DNA of 64,000 bases. Source: Ruminococcus sp. (GTDB lineage: Bacteria > Bacillota > Clostridia > Oscillospirales > Ruminococcaceae). Numbering within the stretch: the first letter of the stretch is position 1; each line of letters begins with the position of its first letter. Below are positions 35,721-44,788 of the stretch, one piece after another. The notes under the pieces are model-generated. The model saw only the letters and a list, made by a program, of their open reading frames with translations, was not told the DNA's origin and did no database searches. The stretch spans positions 56,433 through 120,432 of the forward strand of contig JAEEVL010000009.1 of NCBI GenBank assembly GCA_016290875.1, written 5' to 3'. A program made the translations under genes and the position numbers.

Positions 35721-35766
35721 AAAAATGCCATAGTATTTCTGATCTCAGAAATACTATGGCATTTTT
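35721..35766. terminator. Strong bidirectional terminator after the DUF4214 genes
   Basis: A 17-bp perfect stem, with ATGCCATAGTATTTCTG pairing with CAGAAATACTATGGCAT around a 4-nt loop, flanked by an A-run and a T-run. Confidence 0.95.
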
Positions 35767-35775
35767 GTATGCAGA

Positions 35776-35808
35776 GAATAAAAAAACAGTCCCCTTAAAG
35801 GGGACTGT
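35776..35808 (-). terminator. Terminator of the ferredoxin gene
   Basis: Minus strand ACAGTCCCC (35808-35800), 5-nt loop, GGGGACTGT (35794-35786), then a T-run. Confidence 0.9.
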
Positions 35809-35831
35809 CAGTATTTCCTTATGTAACGGGA

Positions 35832-36002
35832 TTATTCAGCAGAAGGAGCTGAAACAGGACAAACACCTGCACAAGCACCGCACTCAACACAAGCGTCTGC
35901 GTCGATTGTGTACTTTCCGTCGCCCTCAGAAATAGCGCTTACAGGACATTCAGCAGCGCAAGCACCGCAGCTGATGCACTCGTCAGAAATAACATATGCC
36001 AT
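35832..36002 (-). CDS. 2[4Fe-4S] ferredoxin
   Basis: A 56-residue clostridial-type ferredoxin carrying electrons in anaerobic metabolism. Two cluster motifs are visible, CISCGACAAECP and CVECGACAGVCP. I chose the ATG at 36002; a GTG 12 bp earlier overlaps the GGAGG ribosome binding site. Being a free electron carrier, it could serve indolepyruvate and pyruvate oxidoreductases or hydrogenase; no particular partner is adjacent. Confidence 0.93.
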   Translation of the reverse strand: MAYVISDECISCGACAAECPVSAISEGDGKYTIDADACVECGACAGVCPVSAPSAE

Positions 36003-36108
36003 AATTAAATGCACCTCCGTAAATTTAAGGACAACGTCCTCATTACTTATATTTTAACATATTCTGATGAAAAATCAAGAGTATTTTGTTAGCATAGACT
36101 TACTAGAT

Positions 36109-37605
36109 TTACTCTGCCTTTGCGTTTTCTTCGGGAGCAGGAGAGCTTTTTGACTCTTCCTTGTCAGAAGCTTTCTTGGAATTTGCCTTTTCAGCAGCTA
36201 TCCTTGCAAAGCAAGCACCTGTACAAGCCCAGAATATCGGGGAGTAAGTGATGTTGCTAGCACCAATGAAGAATATCAGTATTCCGCATACAGTCATAAA
36301 GAAAAATGCTGTGTTTATCTCACTCTGATTCTTGCGGAGCTTCTTGAATACTGCGATAACTGCTAAAGCAAGTAGTATCACAGTGAATACAAGAGTCGGG
36401 ATACCGCGTGTAGCAGCTGTATAGAGATACTCGTTGTAGGTCTTGTCGAATGTGCCCTTGTTTACGATCGTAAGGTCGTTTATTGCAGCGTTGCTGTTGA
36501 GCATACCATATGTATATATCTGAGGATATACGAGCTGCTCAGGACCGGTTCCGTAGAGCTTGTTCTTTTCGATTATACGCTTTGTTTTCTCGCTGAGGTA
36601 GGAGTAAACGTCGTATGTGTCTTCGATGTCAACTGCGTCAGGATTGTAGGTGCCGCTTGCTGAGACTCTCTGATAAGCGTCATCACTCCAAAGGATTTGA
36701 CCGTCGTAAAGATGATAGCCGTCTTGTTTGCCTGACATAGTTGTTCCGGCGATAGTGATACCGATAGCAGCTGCTGCGATCGCAGCGACAGGCTGGAGAA
36801 GTCTTACCTTAGGAGCCTTTGTTACGAATACAGCTATGATGCCTGCGAGGATACCGAGTGAAGCACCGCATACACCCATGAGAGTTCTAGTGAACACCAT
36901 TACGAATGCGAAGAGACAGGCGCTTACTGCTGATAAGATGCGCCACTTCTTGTTTTCGTCACAGGCTGCTACTGTAAGTGCAGCTGTGAGTGAAAGTGTG
37001 AGCAGCATTGCGAGGAATATCGGAGACTGTGAAAGTCCGTCCGGTGTTACAGTCATTACAAGCAGAGAGATGTCTCTGTATGAGATGTAGAGAAGCTTCT
37101 TTGTGAATATCTGTATCATCGCTATGACAGCATTCAGGAAACCTATACTGATTATCGCATAGAGGAACGTTTTCAGTCCTTTGGTGCGGCGTATGGAAGC
37201 AGCTGTAAGGAAGAAGCAGAAGTAGAATATCGTTGCAAGAAGTCCTTCGCCTCGCTGCGGGAAACCGTAGAAGCCTACGTTATAGTCGTATGAATTGTAG
37301 AGTGAAACTGTGCTCCAGCCGACGATAGCGGCAAAAACGAGTGCAGGTACGATGAGAGCTCCGCTGACATATTTCTTTATCAGGGCGATGAGAGCGAGTA
37401 TCATACATATTACGCCTGATATTGCAAGCCCGACTGTTGCAGCAGAATAGGTAGTGGTATCACTGACCTCGGGGATGATAGTAAGCAGGGATGTTGTAAA
37501 GCAGGCTGCGATGAGTCCGAACGAAGCGAGCTTTGAGTACTGTTCCTCGGTCATATTGAGTATGAAATTCGATTTGTCCGAGGATTTGAAGATGGTTTTT
37601 GCCAT
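36109..37605 (-). CDS. O-antigen ligase/polymerase-like membrane protein
   Basis: A 498-residue polytopic membrane protein (about 11-12 helices) with a large extracytoplasmic loop (about 300-385) and a Lys/Glu-rich C-terminal tail. Overall this resembles the Wzy_C/O-antigen-ligase group that joins glycan repeat units or attaches them to lipid or protein carriers. It sits 31 bp downstream of the dockerin-bearing M6 protease gene and is probably in the same transcript. No glycosyltransferases are adjacent; a role in glycosylating surface proteins is possible but not shown. Confidence 0.65.
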   Translation of the reverse strand: MAKTIFKSSDKSNFILNMTEEQYSKLASFGLIAACFTTSLLTIIPEVSDTTTYSAATVGLAISGVICMILALIALIKKYVSGALIVPALVFAAIVGWSTVSLYNSYDYNVGFYGFPQRGEGLLATIFYFCFFLTAASIRRTKGLKTFLYAIISIGFLNAVIAMIQIFTKKLLYISYRDISLLVMTVTPDGLSQSPIFLAMLLTLSLTAALTVAACDENKKWRILSAVSACLFAFVMVFTRTLMGVCGASLGILAGIIAVFVTKAPKVRLLQPVAAIAAAAIGITIAGTTMSGKQDGYHLYDGQILWSDDAYQRVSASGTYNPDAVDIEDTYDVYSYLSEKTKRIIEKNKLYGTGPEQLVYPQIYTYGMLNSNAAINDLTIVNKGTFDKTYNEYLYTAATRGIPTLVFTVILLALAVIAVFKKLRKNQSEINTAFFFMTVCGILIFFIGASNITYSPIFWACTGACFARIAAEKANSKKASDKEESKSSPAPEENAKAE

Positions 37606-37636
37606 ATTTATGACCTTTCTTTCTTTAATGATTTTG

Positions 37637-39271
37637 TTATGCAGCTGAAACTGTTACGGTGTATTCGCCGTCTATCAGTGAATTGATCTCAATTCTCAGA
37701 CCGGTGTCAACAGACTGTGCGCCGTTTTGGTCGTACCATTTGAAGCCGCTGACAGAGCCGTCTATTACATCTCCGGCGAGGAAGAAGTTGCTGTCATTGT
37801 AATTTGACTGATCGTCGCGCAGAATTCGTATGAATCGTCTGCCGGTATAGTTGTTGGTATATTCCGAACCGTTTTCATACTTGTATCTTCTGTATGCGGG
37901 AGAGCCGTACAGCGAGGCGTCTACGTGGTAGACTCGTATTCCGGTGCTGTTGAACTTGTTTATCCACCAGCGGTTGAGCATATCACTGTTGTTGTTATGG
38001 TAGGTTGCGTACTCTATCAGGAAGTATTCCGAGTGGTACTTGCTGTCGAGATCTCCGCAGGGGATAAGCAGACAGTTGCCTTCGTCGGTCTGTGCATCTT
38101 TCAGTTTGAACGACTGTGAGCCGACAGAGCTGTCATATACCATTATCTGATCTTCTCTGTACCAGCCAAGCTGGAGTTTTGATACAGCTGACATATCTGA
38201 GTCGGTGTCTGTGTCCATCATTTCGTATCCCGCTATGCCGTGCATTCCCTCTGCGTCAAAGTTCGGGGTATTGTCATTGTTGTAGAGATAGTAATCCGGG
38301 AGTCCCATACAATGACCGGTCTCATGGATATAGGAACGGGTGAATTCTTTATATTCATTGTTGTTTTTCAGTTCACGGTTTCCGGTGATAAGATGACCTA
38401 TCATCTTGCCGTCGATCCTGTGCCAAGGATTGAACGAGAAAGCGCTCGGTCCAGCACACGGCCACCAGTAATCGTCGCCGGCTGCTTTGGGTACTGATAT
38501 AAGCGTTGTATCGATGTAGCCGTCGTTATTGCTGTCAAACCTGGAGAAATCTACCGAATTGTCAAATGCGGCGTAGCATTCACTGAGGAGATTTGCTCTG
38601 TTCTGGTCTTCGTAGTAGGACTTGTTCTGCTTGGCTGTATAGTGGAATACCTTTCCCTTGAGGTCAAGCTGTCCTTTTGAGGCTCGCTGATAGTATGCGT
38701 GAACGCTCTCGAACGGATAATTCGGATTGTTCTTGTCAGCTTCGCCGAACATCAGCTGTTCTATGTATTCTTCTGACGGCATATATTCATGTTTGCAGTC
38801 GGGGAAGTCTACATAGAATACGACCATGCTTGCTTCGCCCTGAGATGGCAGATACTTTGTAACGTCGTTTACGGGAGGCGTTATGAATTCCCAGTCCCAT
38901 TCGAGGACTTGCGGGGATTCGCGGTTGACGATCGCTCGTTTGAGGAGTATCAGATCGTAGACGTTTACTTTGCCGTCCCTGTTTATATCAGCGGTATCAA
39001 GATAGCCGCTCTCAGGGATGAAGTAGTTTTCTTCGCCTGTTATGAACATATACTTTTCTGATGCGTATATGTTTTTAGTGGTCAGGGAAGTACGTCCGAG
39101 CAGGAATTTTGTCATCAGCACAAGATCTGATATATTTACCATTCTGTCGTTATTCAGGTCACCGAGATAACCGCGCTCATGCCATCCTGCCTTAGCCGGC
39201 AGAGCAGCACATGAAAACGGTATTACCACTGCAGCGAGCAGTGAGATGAGACGCTTGAAATATTTTTTCAT
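37637..39271 (-). CDS. Secreted M6-type metalloprotease with N-terminal dockerin
   Basis: A 544-residue exported protein with a signal peptide (about 1-28). Two dockerin-type calcium loops, GDLNNDRMVNISDLVLMTKF (about residues 38-57) and ADINRDGKVNVYDLILLK (about 92-110), are separated by about 35 residues. The protease domain has the zinc motif HETGHCMGLPDYY (about residue 313), typical of immune-inhibitor-A-like M6 enzymes. I chose ATG 39271 because GGGAGG lies 6 nt upstream and the signal peptide starts there. The dockerin placement at the N-terminus is unusual. It should be able to join a cellulosome if a matching cohesin exists. Confidence 0.85.
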   Translation of the reverse strand: MKKYFKRLISLLAAVVIPFSCAALPAKAGWHERGYLGDLNNDRMVNISDLVLMTKFLLGRTSLTTKNIYASEKYMFITGEENYFIPESGYLDTADINRDGKVNVYDLILLKRAIVNRESPQVLEWDWEFITPPVNDVTKYLPSQGEASMVVFYVDFPDCKHEYMPSEEYIEQLMFGEADKNNPNYPFESVHAYYQRASKGQLDLKGKVFHYTAKQNKSYYEDQNRANLLSECYAAFDNSVDFSRFDSNNDGYIDTTLISVPKAAGDDYWWPCAGPSAFSFNPWHRIDGKMIGHLITGNRELKNNNEYKEFTRSYIHETGHCMGLPDYYLYNNDNTPNFDAEGMHGIAGYEMMDTDTDSDMSAVSKLQLGWYREDQIMVYDSSVGSQSFKLKDAQTDEGNCLLIPCGDLDSKYHSEYFLIEYATYHNNNSDMLNRWWINKFNSTGIRVYHVDASLYGSPAYRRYKYENGSEYTNNYTGRRFIRILRDDQSNYNDSNFFLAGDVIDGSVSGFKWYDQNGAQSVDTGLRIEINSLIDGEYTVTVSAA

Positions 39272-39290
39272 GATGGCCTCCCTTCGGTAT

Positions 39291-39326
39291 AACAAAAGCG
39301 GCTGCTGAGACATGCTCAGTAGCCGC
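39291..39326 (-). terminator. Terminator of rny
   Basis: Minus strand GCGGCTACTGAG and CTCAGCAGCCGC (39326-39298) form an imperfect stem of about 11 bp followed by TTTTGTT. Confidence 0.8.
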
Positions 39327-39336
39327 ATAAGACGCA

Positions 39337-40914
39337 TTATTTAGCGTAATCGGTAACTCTGCTTTCACGGATGAGGTTGACCTTGATCTGACCGGGATAA
39401 TCCATCTCAGTTTCGATCTGCTGAGCGATCTGTCTTGCGACGAGAACCATCTTCTCATCGTTGATGACTTCCGGAACGACCATGATCCTGACCTCACGTC
39501 CTGCCTGAACAGCAAAGCACTTTTCAACTCCGTCGTAGGAGTTGCAGATCTCCTCAAGCTTCTGGAGACGCTTGATGTAGCTTTCGTAGTTTTCGCTTCT
39601 TGCGGCAGGTCTTGCAGCGGAGATAGCGTCGGCTGCCTGAACTATGCAGGCGATAACTGTTCTTGGCTCGACATCGTTGTGGTGAGCCTCGACAGCGTGG
39701 ATAATAACGGGATTCTCGTTATATTTCTTACATACGTCAACACCGATCTGAACGTGAGAGCCTTCGATCTCTGCTGTGAGAGCCTTACCAATATCATGGA
39801 GCAGACCGGCACGTCTTGCAACGTTTGCGTCTACGCCGAGTTCTGAAGCAAGGACTCCGCAGAGCTTAGCCACTTCGATAGAGTGATCGAGGACGTTCTG
39901 ACGGTAGCTTGTACGGAATTTAAGACGTCCGATGAGCTTGATGAGCTCATGGTTTAGACCGTGGACGTTTGTTTCGATTACGGCACGCTCACCTTCCTGC
40001 TTGATACGGTACTCTACCTCGCGGCGAGCCTTATCGACCATTTCTTCGATACGGGTGGGGTGGATACGTCCGTCAGCGATGAGCTTTTCGAGCGCGATCC
40101 TTGCGACCTCACGGCGGATTTGATCGAAGCAGGAGAGTGTGATAGCTTCAGGTGTATCGTCGATGATGAGATCAACACCTGTGAGGGTTTCGAGGGTACG
40201 GATGTTACGTCCCTCACGGCCGATGATACGGCCCTTCATCTCGTCATTTGGGAGCGGAACGACAGATACGGCTGCTTCAGAGACCTGATCTGCTGCTACC
40301 TTAGCGATAGCGAGTGAGATGTAGCTTCTTGCCTTTTCCTGACATTCGTCCTTGACCTGCTGTTCATAAGCAGCTATCTTGACTGCCTTTTCGTGAACGA
40401 GGTCGTCCTCGAGCTTGGAGATTATGTACTCCTTAGCCTGGTCTCTTGTGAATTCAGAGATCCTTTCGAGAACATCGAGCTGACTTTTCTTGATAGTTTC
40501 TGCCTCTTTGAGTTTTTCGTCGGCAGATTTGATCTTCTGGTTGAGAATATCCTCTTTTTTCTCGAGGTTATCGTTTTTCTTATCGAGATTTTCTTCTTTT
40601 TGCTGCATACGTCTTTCCTGACGTGACAGCTCTGCTCTGCGATCCTTTATTTCCTTATCTGCGTCGCTGCGGAGCTTATGTATCTCATCCTTTGCTTCGA
40701 TGAGGGCGCTTTTCTTCTTGTTGTCAGCGTCCTTTTCTGCGTCTTCGATGATACGCTCAGCCTGCTGTTCTGCGGAGCCCACGATAGCTTCAGCATCGTG
40801 CTTACGCTTTTCAACGCCGGCTTCAACGCCCTTTTTGTAGAACATAGCGTAGCCGACACCTATACCGGCAGCCAGAGCAGCAATGATAAGGACAATAGCG
40901 ATAATCGGATCCAT
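39337..40914 (-). CDS. rny: Ribonuclease Y
   Basis: A 525-residue membrane-anchored endoribonuclease that starts mRNA decay in Firmicutes. An N-terminal membrane helix (about 4-24) is followed by a long charged coiled coil (about 35-190). A KH domain ([19 protein letters not shown]) and an HD domain with LLHDIGKA and [13 protein letters not shown] come next. I chose the second ATG (40914), 11 nt after GGAGG; the first ATG (40923) is only 2 nt from it. A -10-like TATAAT lies at 40946-40941, and a stronger promoter is 280 bp further up. Confidence 0.93.
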   Translation of the reverse strand: MDPIIAIVLIIAALAAGIGVGYAMFYKKGVEAGVEKRKHDAEAIVGSAEQQAERIIEDAEKDADNKKKSALIEAKDEIHKLRSDADKEIKDRRAELSRQERRMQQKEENLDKKNDNLEKKEDILNQKIKSADEKLKEAETIKKSQLDVLERISEFTRDQAKEYIISKLEDDLVHEKAVKIAAYEQQVKDECQEKARSYISLAIAKVAADQVSEAAVSVVPLPNDEMKGRIIGREGRNIRTLETLTGVDLIIDDTPEAITLSCFDQIRREVARIALEKLIADGRIHPTRIEEMVDKARREVEYRIKQEGERAVIETNVHGLNHELIKLIGRLKFRTSYRQNVLDHSIEVAKLCGVLASELGVDANVARRAGLLHDIGKALTAEIEGSHVQIGVDVCKKYNENPVIIHAVEAHHNDVEPRTVIACIVQAADAISAARPAARSENYESYIKRLQKLEEICNSYDGVEKCFAVQAGREVRIMVVPEVINDEKMVLVARQIAQQIETEMDYPGQIKVNLIRESRVTDYAK

Positions 40915-40923
40915 ACAGTGCAT

Positions 40924-41196
40924 TACCTCCTTTTCGTAAAATTATAGTTTGTATCATAAAACTTTACTACTACAAGGCGGTAAATGCCGCATTATTTTAT
41001 TCATTTTTTAAATATATTGATCAAGAGTCCCGCAATAAGAACTCACAAAACATAGCGGACGCACAGCGCCCATAATTTGTTTCAGTTATCATATTTATAC
41101 AACGGTCTGTAATATCTCTCTCCATCCCGCTAATGATGTAAAACAAAGCTGCATATACTGCCATAGTAATATTATGCAAATAAATACAACATAATT
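40924..41196 (-). promoter_or_regulatory. Long rny leader or small RNA region
   Basis: About 270 bp with no credible gene on either strand, transcribed from the promoter at 41225-41197. It contains a hairpin GGACGC/GCGCCC (41057-41071) and a second TATAAT on the minus strand (40946-40941) just before rny. No terminator with a T-run was found before rny, so a leader is favoured over a separate RNA. Confidence 0.4.
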
Positions 41197-41225
41197 ATTA
41201 TATACCATTTCTTGTGATATGTCAA
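41197..41225 (-). promoter_or_regulatory. Consensus promoter far upstream of rny
   Basis: Minus strand TTGACA (41225-41220), 17-nt spacer, TATAAT (41202-41197), both exact. Confidence 0.75.
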
Positions 41226-41272
41226 TATCAATTCCCGAAATGAGAAACGGATTATTATGTTTTTATTTTTGA

Positions 41273-42088
41273 TTATATCTGCTCAGAGAGCTTTAAATCG
41301 AGGAGTTCTTCTGCGTTGCGGAAGAATATCCGTTCAAGCTCTGCGTCGGTGAGCGGCAGGCGTTCGAGCAAGCTGATCTCACCGTCAGGATCATCCCAAG
41401 GACAGTCACTTCCGAAGAGAACTCTTTCAGCGCCTTGCTTGCGGATTATGCGGAGGAACTGCTCGTCGCTTATATATTTTGAGACTACGCCTGTGTCGAA
41501 CCACAGGTTGTCGTATCTGCCTGCAAGGAGTTTTTCAACGTCGTTCCACAGCTTGATACCGCCCATATGAGCGGCAACTATCTTCATTTTGGGAAACATT
41601 CCGGCGATATTGGCAAAGCTCTGAGGAGGAGCGAGAGGACGTTCCTTGCCGTAGGGATCCCAGCCTGCGTGAAATACGGCAATTAGGTCTTCTGCGGCTA
41701 TACGCTCGTATATCGGGAACATTTTATGCTCGTCCGGGGAGAAGAACTGGTATTCCGGGTGAAATTTCACTCCGTAAAGTCCGAGAGAGCGTATTCGTGA
41801 CACTTCCTCGAGTACGTCCGGAGCATCAGGGTGTACCGTGCCGCAGCAGAGGAGACCGTCACCCATTATCTCGGCTGCCCAGTTGTTGATAGTTGTCTGC
41901 TGGGAAGGCTTGGTTGCGATCGGAAGAAGAAGTCCACCGGAGATGCCTCGTTTCCTGAGAAGTGAGCGAAGCCCAGAGACTGTTCCGTCGGTCGCAGGTG
42001 TTATGCCGCTCGTATCGGAGAGCCCTGAAATAGCTCTTTCGGCGAGCTGGTCAGTGAATGCATGAACGTGAAAATCAAATATAGTCAT
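41273..42088 (-). CDS. Amidohydrolase family 2 (TIM-barrel metal hydrolase)
   Basis: A 271-residue hydrolase or decarboxylase of the amidohydrolase-2 group. Metal and active-site motifs read FDFHVHAF, GVKFHPEYQF, VFHAGWDP, VAAHMGG and FGSDCPW. The substrate is unknown; family members act on aromatic acids, lactones and other small molecules. The start lies 3 bp after the arsR-like gene stop, so it is the last gene of a three-gene operon and probably under that regulator. Confidence 0.8.
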   Translation of the reverse strand: MTIFDFHVHAFTDQLAERAISGLSDTSGITPATDGTVSGLRSLLRKRGISGGLLLPIATKPSQQTTINNWAAEIMGDGLLCCGTVHPDAPDVLEEVSRIRSLGLYGVKFHPEYQFFSPDEHKMFPIYERIAAEDLIAVFHAGWDPYGKERPLAPPQSFANIAGMFPKMKIVAAHMGGIKLWNDVEKLLAGRYDNLWFDTGVVSKYISDEQFLRIIRKQGAERVLFGSDCPWDDPDGEISLLERLPLTDAELERIFFRNAEELLDLKLSEQI

Positions 42089-42091
42089 AGT

Positions 42092-42433
42092 TTATTCCAT
42101 TACATGCTCCATAGCATAGTAGAAGATCGTGCGTACGTGCTCATCGCAGAGTGAATAGAAAATTGTTTTTCCATCACGGCGCGAGCTGACAAGACGAGCC
42201 TGTTTGAGGACTCTCAGCTGGTGTGAAATGGCTGATTGAGTCATATTCAGCTCATTTGCTATATCGCAGACGCATTTTTCGCTCTGACAGAGGACGAAGA
42301 TTATCCTTATCCTTGTAGAGTCGCCGAATACCTTGAGGAGCTCGGCAGCGTCGTACAGAGCTTTTTCATCCGGTGTCACTCCGGAGAATTTTTCGGCGAG
42401 TGTTTTATTGTTTCCGCAGATATGGTCTTCCAT
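42092..42433 (-). CDS. ArsR/SmtB-family metal-type regulator
   Basis: A 113-residue winged-helix repressor. The helix-3 segment SEKCVCDIANEL carries the CVC metal-sensing pattern of the ArsR/CadC group, and a further Cys lies near the N-terminus (EDHICGN). Recognition-helix sequence is MTQSAISHQLRVLKQARLV. I chose ATG 42433, 5 nt after GGAGG; the TTG/ATG codons upstream overlap that site. It overlaps closely with a small membrane protein upstream and an amidohydrolase downstream; no metal exporter is adjacent. Confidence 0.9.
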   Translation of the reverse strand: MEDHICGNNKTLAEKFSGVTPDEKALYDAAELLKVFGDSTRIRIIFVLCQSEKCVCDIANELNMTQSAISHQLRVLKQARLVSSRRDGKTIFYSLCDEHVRTIFYYAMEHVME

Positions 42434-42444
42434 ATTTACCTCCA

Positions 42445-42885
42445 TCAAAGTAATCTGAATATCAGAAACGCTGCTGCCGGTAGAACGATCATACAGAAGA
42501 CAAAGCCGGCTATACAGGTGGATATCGAAAATCTGTCAAAGACGTATTTGCCGCTCCTGTCAAGCAGTACGGTGTATGTGCTGCTGCTTTTGTAGAGCTT
42601 GTTCTCTTTTATGCCCTCAGAGGGAAAGACGTTCGGGTACTCCTTGCCGTCGATGATGTAATAGGCGGCGTTGAAGCGGTTGTAGGGGCTTTTGGCGATA
42701 CGGCTGAACTCAGCCTTGTGTGAACGTGCAAATATCATTCTTATGAAAAAATATATGAAGAAGAGAGCCATTGCCGCGATGCCGAGCAGAATCAGTCCGG
42801 ATGCGATCATGAGCAGCGTAAAGGGCTTGAATCCGACAATTAGCAGTACGACTGCAACCACTGCGATAACAGCGACAAATTCCAT
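42445..42885 (-). CDS. Small membrane protein, first gene of the arsR operon
   Basis: A 146-residue protein with two N-terminal helices (about 2-20 and 24-50), a soluble middle section (about 60-115, SPYNRFNAAYYIIDGKEYP) and a C-terminal helix (about 122-144). I do not recognise the family. Its stop is 12 bp before the arsR start, so it is co-transcribed with the regulator and may be part of what is regulated. Confidence 0.6.
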   Translation of the reverse strand: MEFVAVIAVVAVVLLIVGFKPFTLLMIASGLILLGIAAMALFFIYFFIRMIFARSHKAEFSRIAKSPYNRFNAAYYIIDGKEYPNVFPSEGIKENKLYKSSSTYTVLLDRSGKYVFDRFSISTCIAGFVFCMIVLPAAAFLIFRLL

Positions 42886-42908
42886 AAGCTATCCCTCCTT
42901 TATATCTT

Positions 42909-42937
42909 ATTATAGCATAATCAGGTGAAAATAGCAA
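42909..42937 (-). promoter_or_regulatory. Promoter of the arsR-amidohydrolase operon
   Basis: Minus strand TTGCTA (42937-42932), 17-nt spacer, TATAAT (42914-42909). No clear palindromic ArsR operator was seen around it. Confidence 0.65.
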
Positions 42938-43031
42938 CACATATTGAACTAGCGATAGTTTAAACAATGAACGGATTAATAAAAAATTCAGAAAAACTTG
43001 TTACGAATATAACACAGGAAGTCCTATCTTA

Positions 43032-43040
43032 TGGTATAAT
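43032..43040 (+). promoter_or_regulatory. Extended -10 promoter of the CPBP-like gene
   Basis: TGGTATAAT (43032-43040) gives a TGn-extended -10 box; the -35 region is weak, as is usual for this class. Confidence 0.55.
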
Positions 43041-43076
43041 ATATAATAATTGTACTTATAGAGAGGAGGCAGTCAT

Positions 43077-44249
43077 ATGAACGCAATACCGATCGATCCT
43101 AAAAGCGATAATGTTGATGTTATTGAAGATTTTGACTGTTCCACTCAGAGCGAAGCGTATAATGTAAAATTCAAGGAATGGCGCAGAAAGAAAGAAAATC
43201 CCTTTGCCTTCCGTTTTAAAGCAAATAAACGCGAGACCGTATTCAACGACAGCCGCGGATTTGAAACTCCGTCACAGGCAGCTGAGGAAAAACGCGTTAT
43301 CAACAGACTGATGTTCATTCTCGGCATATCTATGCTGTTTATGGTCACTGCAGACAATATCATAGGCAGAGCTTCGGCTGCTGCCCTCGGACTGCTCGGC
43401 TTTGACATACACGCCACAGTGTTCAGCACTATGATGTACGGCGAAGCTTCTTCTGTAGTAAGCGTTGTTATACTGGTATCACTGATAAGAGGTATAGTTC
43501 CCATTATATATTCCGGTACAAAGCTCAGACTTCCGCTCAGGATAGGATATATGAGCCGCGTACAGAGCTCGGTCGAGATAATCAATGCCATAGCTCTTAC
43601 GCTGATAGCCTGTACTATAGTCTGTCTCCCAACGGCTTACTCAGGTTCAGCTAAGGAGATATATGAGTTCTTCAAAGGCTCGAACACTGAAGTAACTCTG
43701 TGGGGACAGAAAGAATTCGTATCTTATGCGATGTTCTCGATACTTGTCTTTCCGCTGCTTGACGTATTGTTCTTAAACGGACCTTTGTTCACAGCACTCA
43801 GACAGTTCGGTGATCCGTTCGCTATCATAATAACCATGACATCAGCGTGTCTGCTAACAAGAGATTTCAAGGAAATGCCGGCGGCACTCCTTATATCTCT
43901 CATCGCATCCGTGACTATGCTGCGCAGCGGAACTATCATGACTGCTGTTATCGTACACGTAGTCTATAAGATGTACACTTTCGCTCTGATAATGCTCGAG
44001 GGCAGCACTTCGGCAAATATGCTGCTCATGAGAAATATGTTCATGATCTCTGCTCTCGTTGCGGGAGCACTCGTATCCGGTACTATCTATTTTGTAAGAA
44101 AGAAGAAATCGAAGAACAGTCACTACATAGCAATGTACCACTCAGATACAAATCCGGTCAAAAGACTCGGCATCGCAGCAAAGAGTTTCCCTTACACGGC
44201 TGTTGCACTTCTTTGTATAGCGGAAGCTGCTATCAAACTTATCATGTAG
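43077..44249 (+). CDS. CPBP-like membrane protein lacking the catalytic glutamates
   Basis: A 390-residue protein with a soluble N-terminus (about 1-75) and about eight helices. The C-terminal half resembles CPBP (CAAX-type) membrane proteases: LRSGTIMTAVIVHVVYKM corresponds to the family's third motif and keeps its His. The first motif, normally EExxFRG, reads LDVLFLNG, so the metal-binding glutamates are absent and protease activity is unlikely. RBS GAGGAGG precedes the ATG. It is followed after 7 bp by tadA. Confidence 0.6.
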   Translation: MNAIPIDPKSDNVDVIEDFDCSTQSEAYNVKFKEWRRKKENPFAFRFKANKRETVFNDSRGFETPSQAAEEKRVINRLMFILGISMLFMVTADNIIGRASAAALGLLGFDIHATVFSTMMYGEASSVVSVVILVSLIRGIVPIIYSGTKLRLPLRIGYMSRVQSSVEIINAIALTLIACTIVCLPTAYSGSAKEIYEFFKGSNTEVTLWGQKEFVSYAMFSILVFPLLDVLFLNGPLFTALRQFGDPFAIIITMTSACLLTRDFKEMPAALLISLIASVTMLRSGTIMTAVIVHVVYKMYTFALIMLEGSTSANMLLMRNMFMISALVAGALVSGTIYFVRKKKSKNSHYIAMYHSDTNPVKRLGIAAKSFPYTAVALLCIAEAAIKLIM

Positions 44250-44256
44250 GTGCAGA

Positions 44257-44745
44257 ATGGATAAATATATGGAAAGAGCACTATCGCTCGCACGGGAGGC
44301 TTACGAAAAAGGCGAAGTCCCCGTCGGAGCGGTAGTTGTAAAAAAATCAACAGGCGAAATAATAGGCGAGGGCTCGAATATGCGTGAAACTGCTAAAAAT
44401 GCCCTCGCACACGCCGAGATAATCGCTATTGATGCGGCGTGCAAAAAACTCGGCGGCTGGAGACTTCCGGACTGCGCTATCTATGTCACTCTCGAACCGT
44501 GTCCGATGTGCTGCGGCGCTATAATCAATTCGCGTATCGATGATGTTATATTCGGAGCATACGATCCGAAAAGCGGTTCGGCTGTGTCTGTTCAGAAGAT
44601 GTTTGAACTGCCGTATAATTACTTTCCGAATGTTACCGGAGGAGTTATGGAAGAGGAATGTGCAAAAATTCTTTCGGATTTCTTCAAGGAGCTGCGTCTG
44701 AAAAAGGCGTCAAAGCACGTTTTATCCGGCGAAAAATGCTGCTGA
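44257..44745 (+). CDS. tadA: tRNA-specific adenosine deaminase
   Basis: A 162-residue zinc enzyme that converts the wobble adenosine of tRNA-Arg to inosine. The motifs HAE (ALAHAEIIAID) and PCxxC (LEPCPMCCGA) are the zinc and catalytic residues of the deaminase. The length matches the family. It lies directly after the CPBP-like gene and is probably on the same transcript. Confidence 0.93.
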   Translation: MDKYMERALSLAREAYEKGEVPVGAVVVKKSTGEIIGEGSNMRETAKNALAHAEIIAIDAACKKLGGWRLPDCAIYVTLEPCPMCCGAIINSRIDDVIFGAYDPKSGSAVSVQKMFELPYNYFPNVTGGVMEEECAKILSDFFKELRLKKASKHVLSGEKCC

Positions 44746-44771
44746 AAAATTTTTTTGGATTTTTTTCAAAA

Positions 44772-44788
44772 AACGCTTGACAAGCGTT
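44772..44788. repeat. Perfect palindrome overlapping the tRNA-Leu -35 box
   Basis: AACGCTTG (44772-44779) and CAAGCGTT (44781-44788) are perfect inverted repeats around one base. The left arm and centre contain the TTGACA box at 44777-44782. It may be an operator, or a weak terminator of tadA. Confidence 0.5.
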
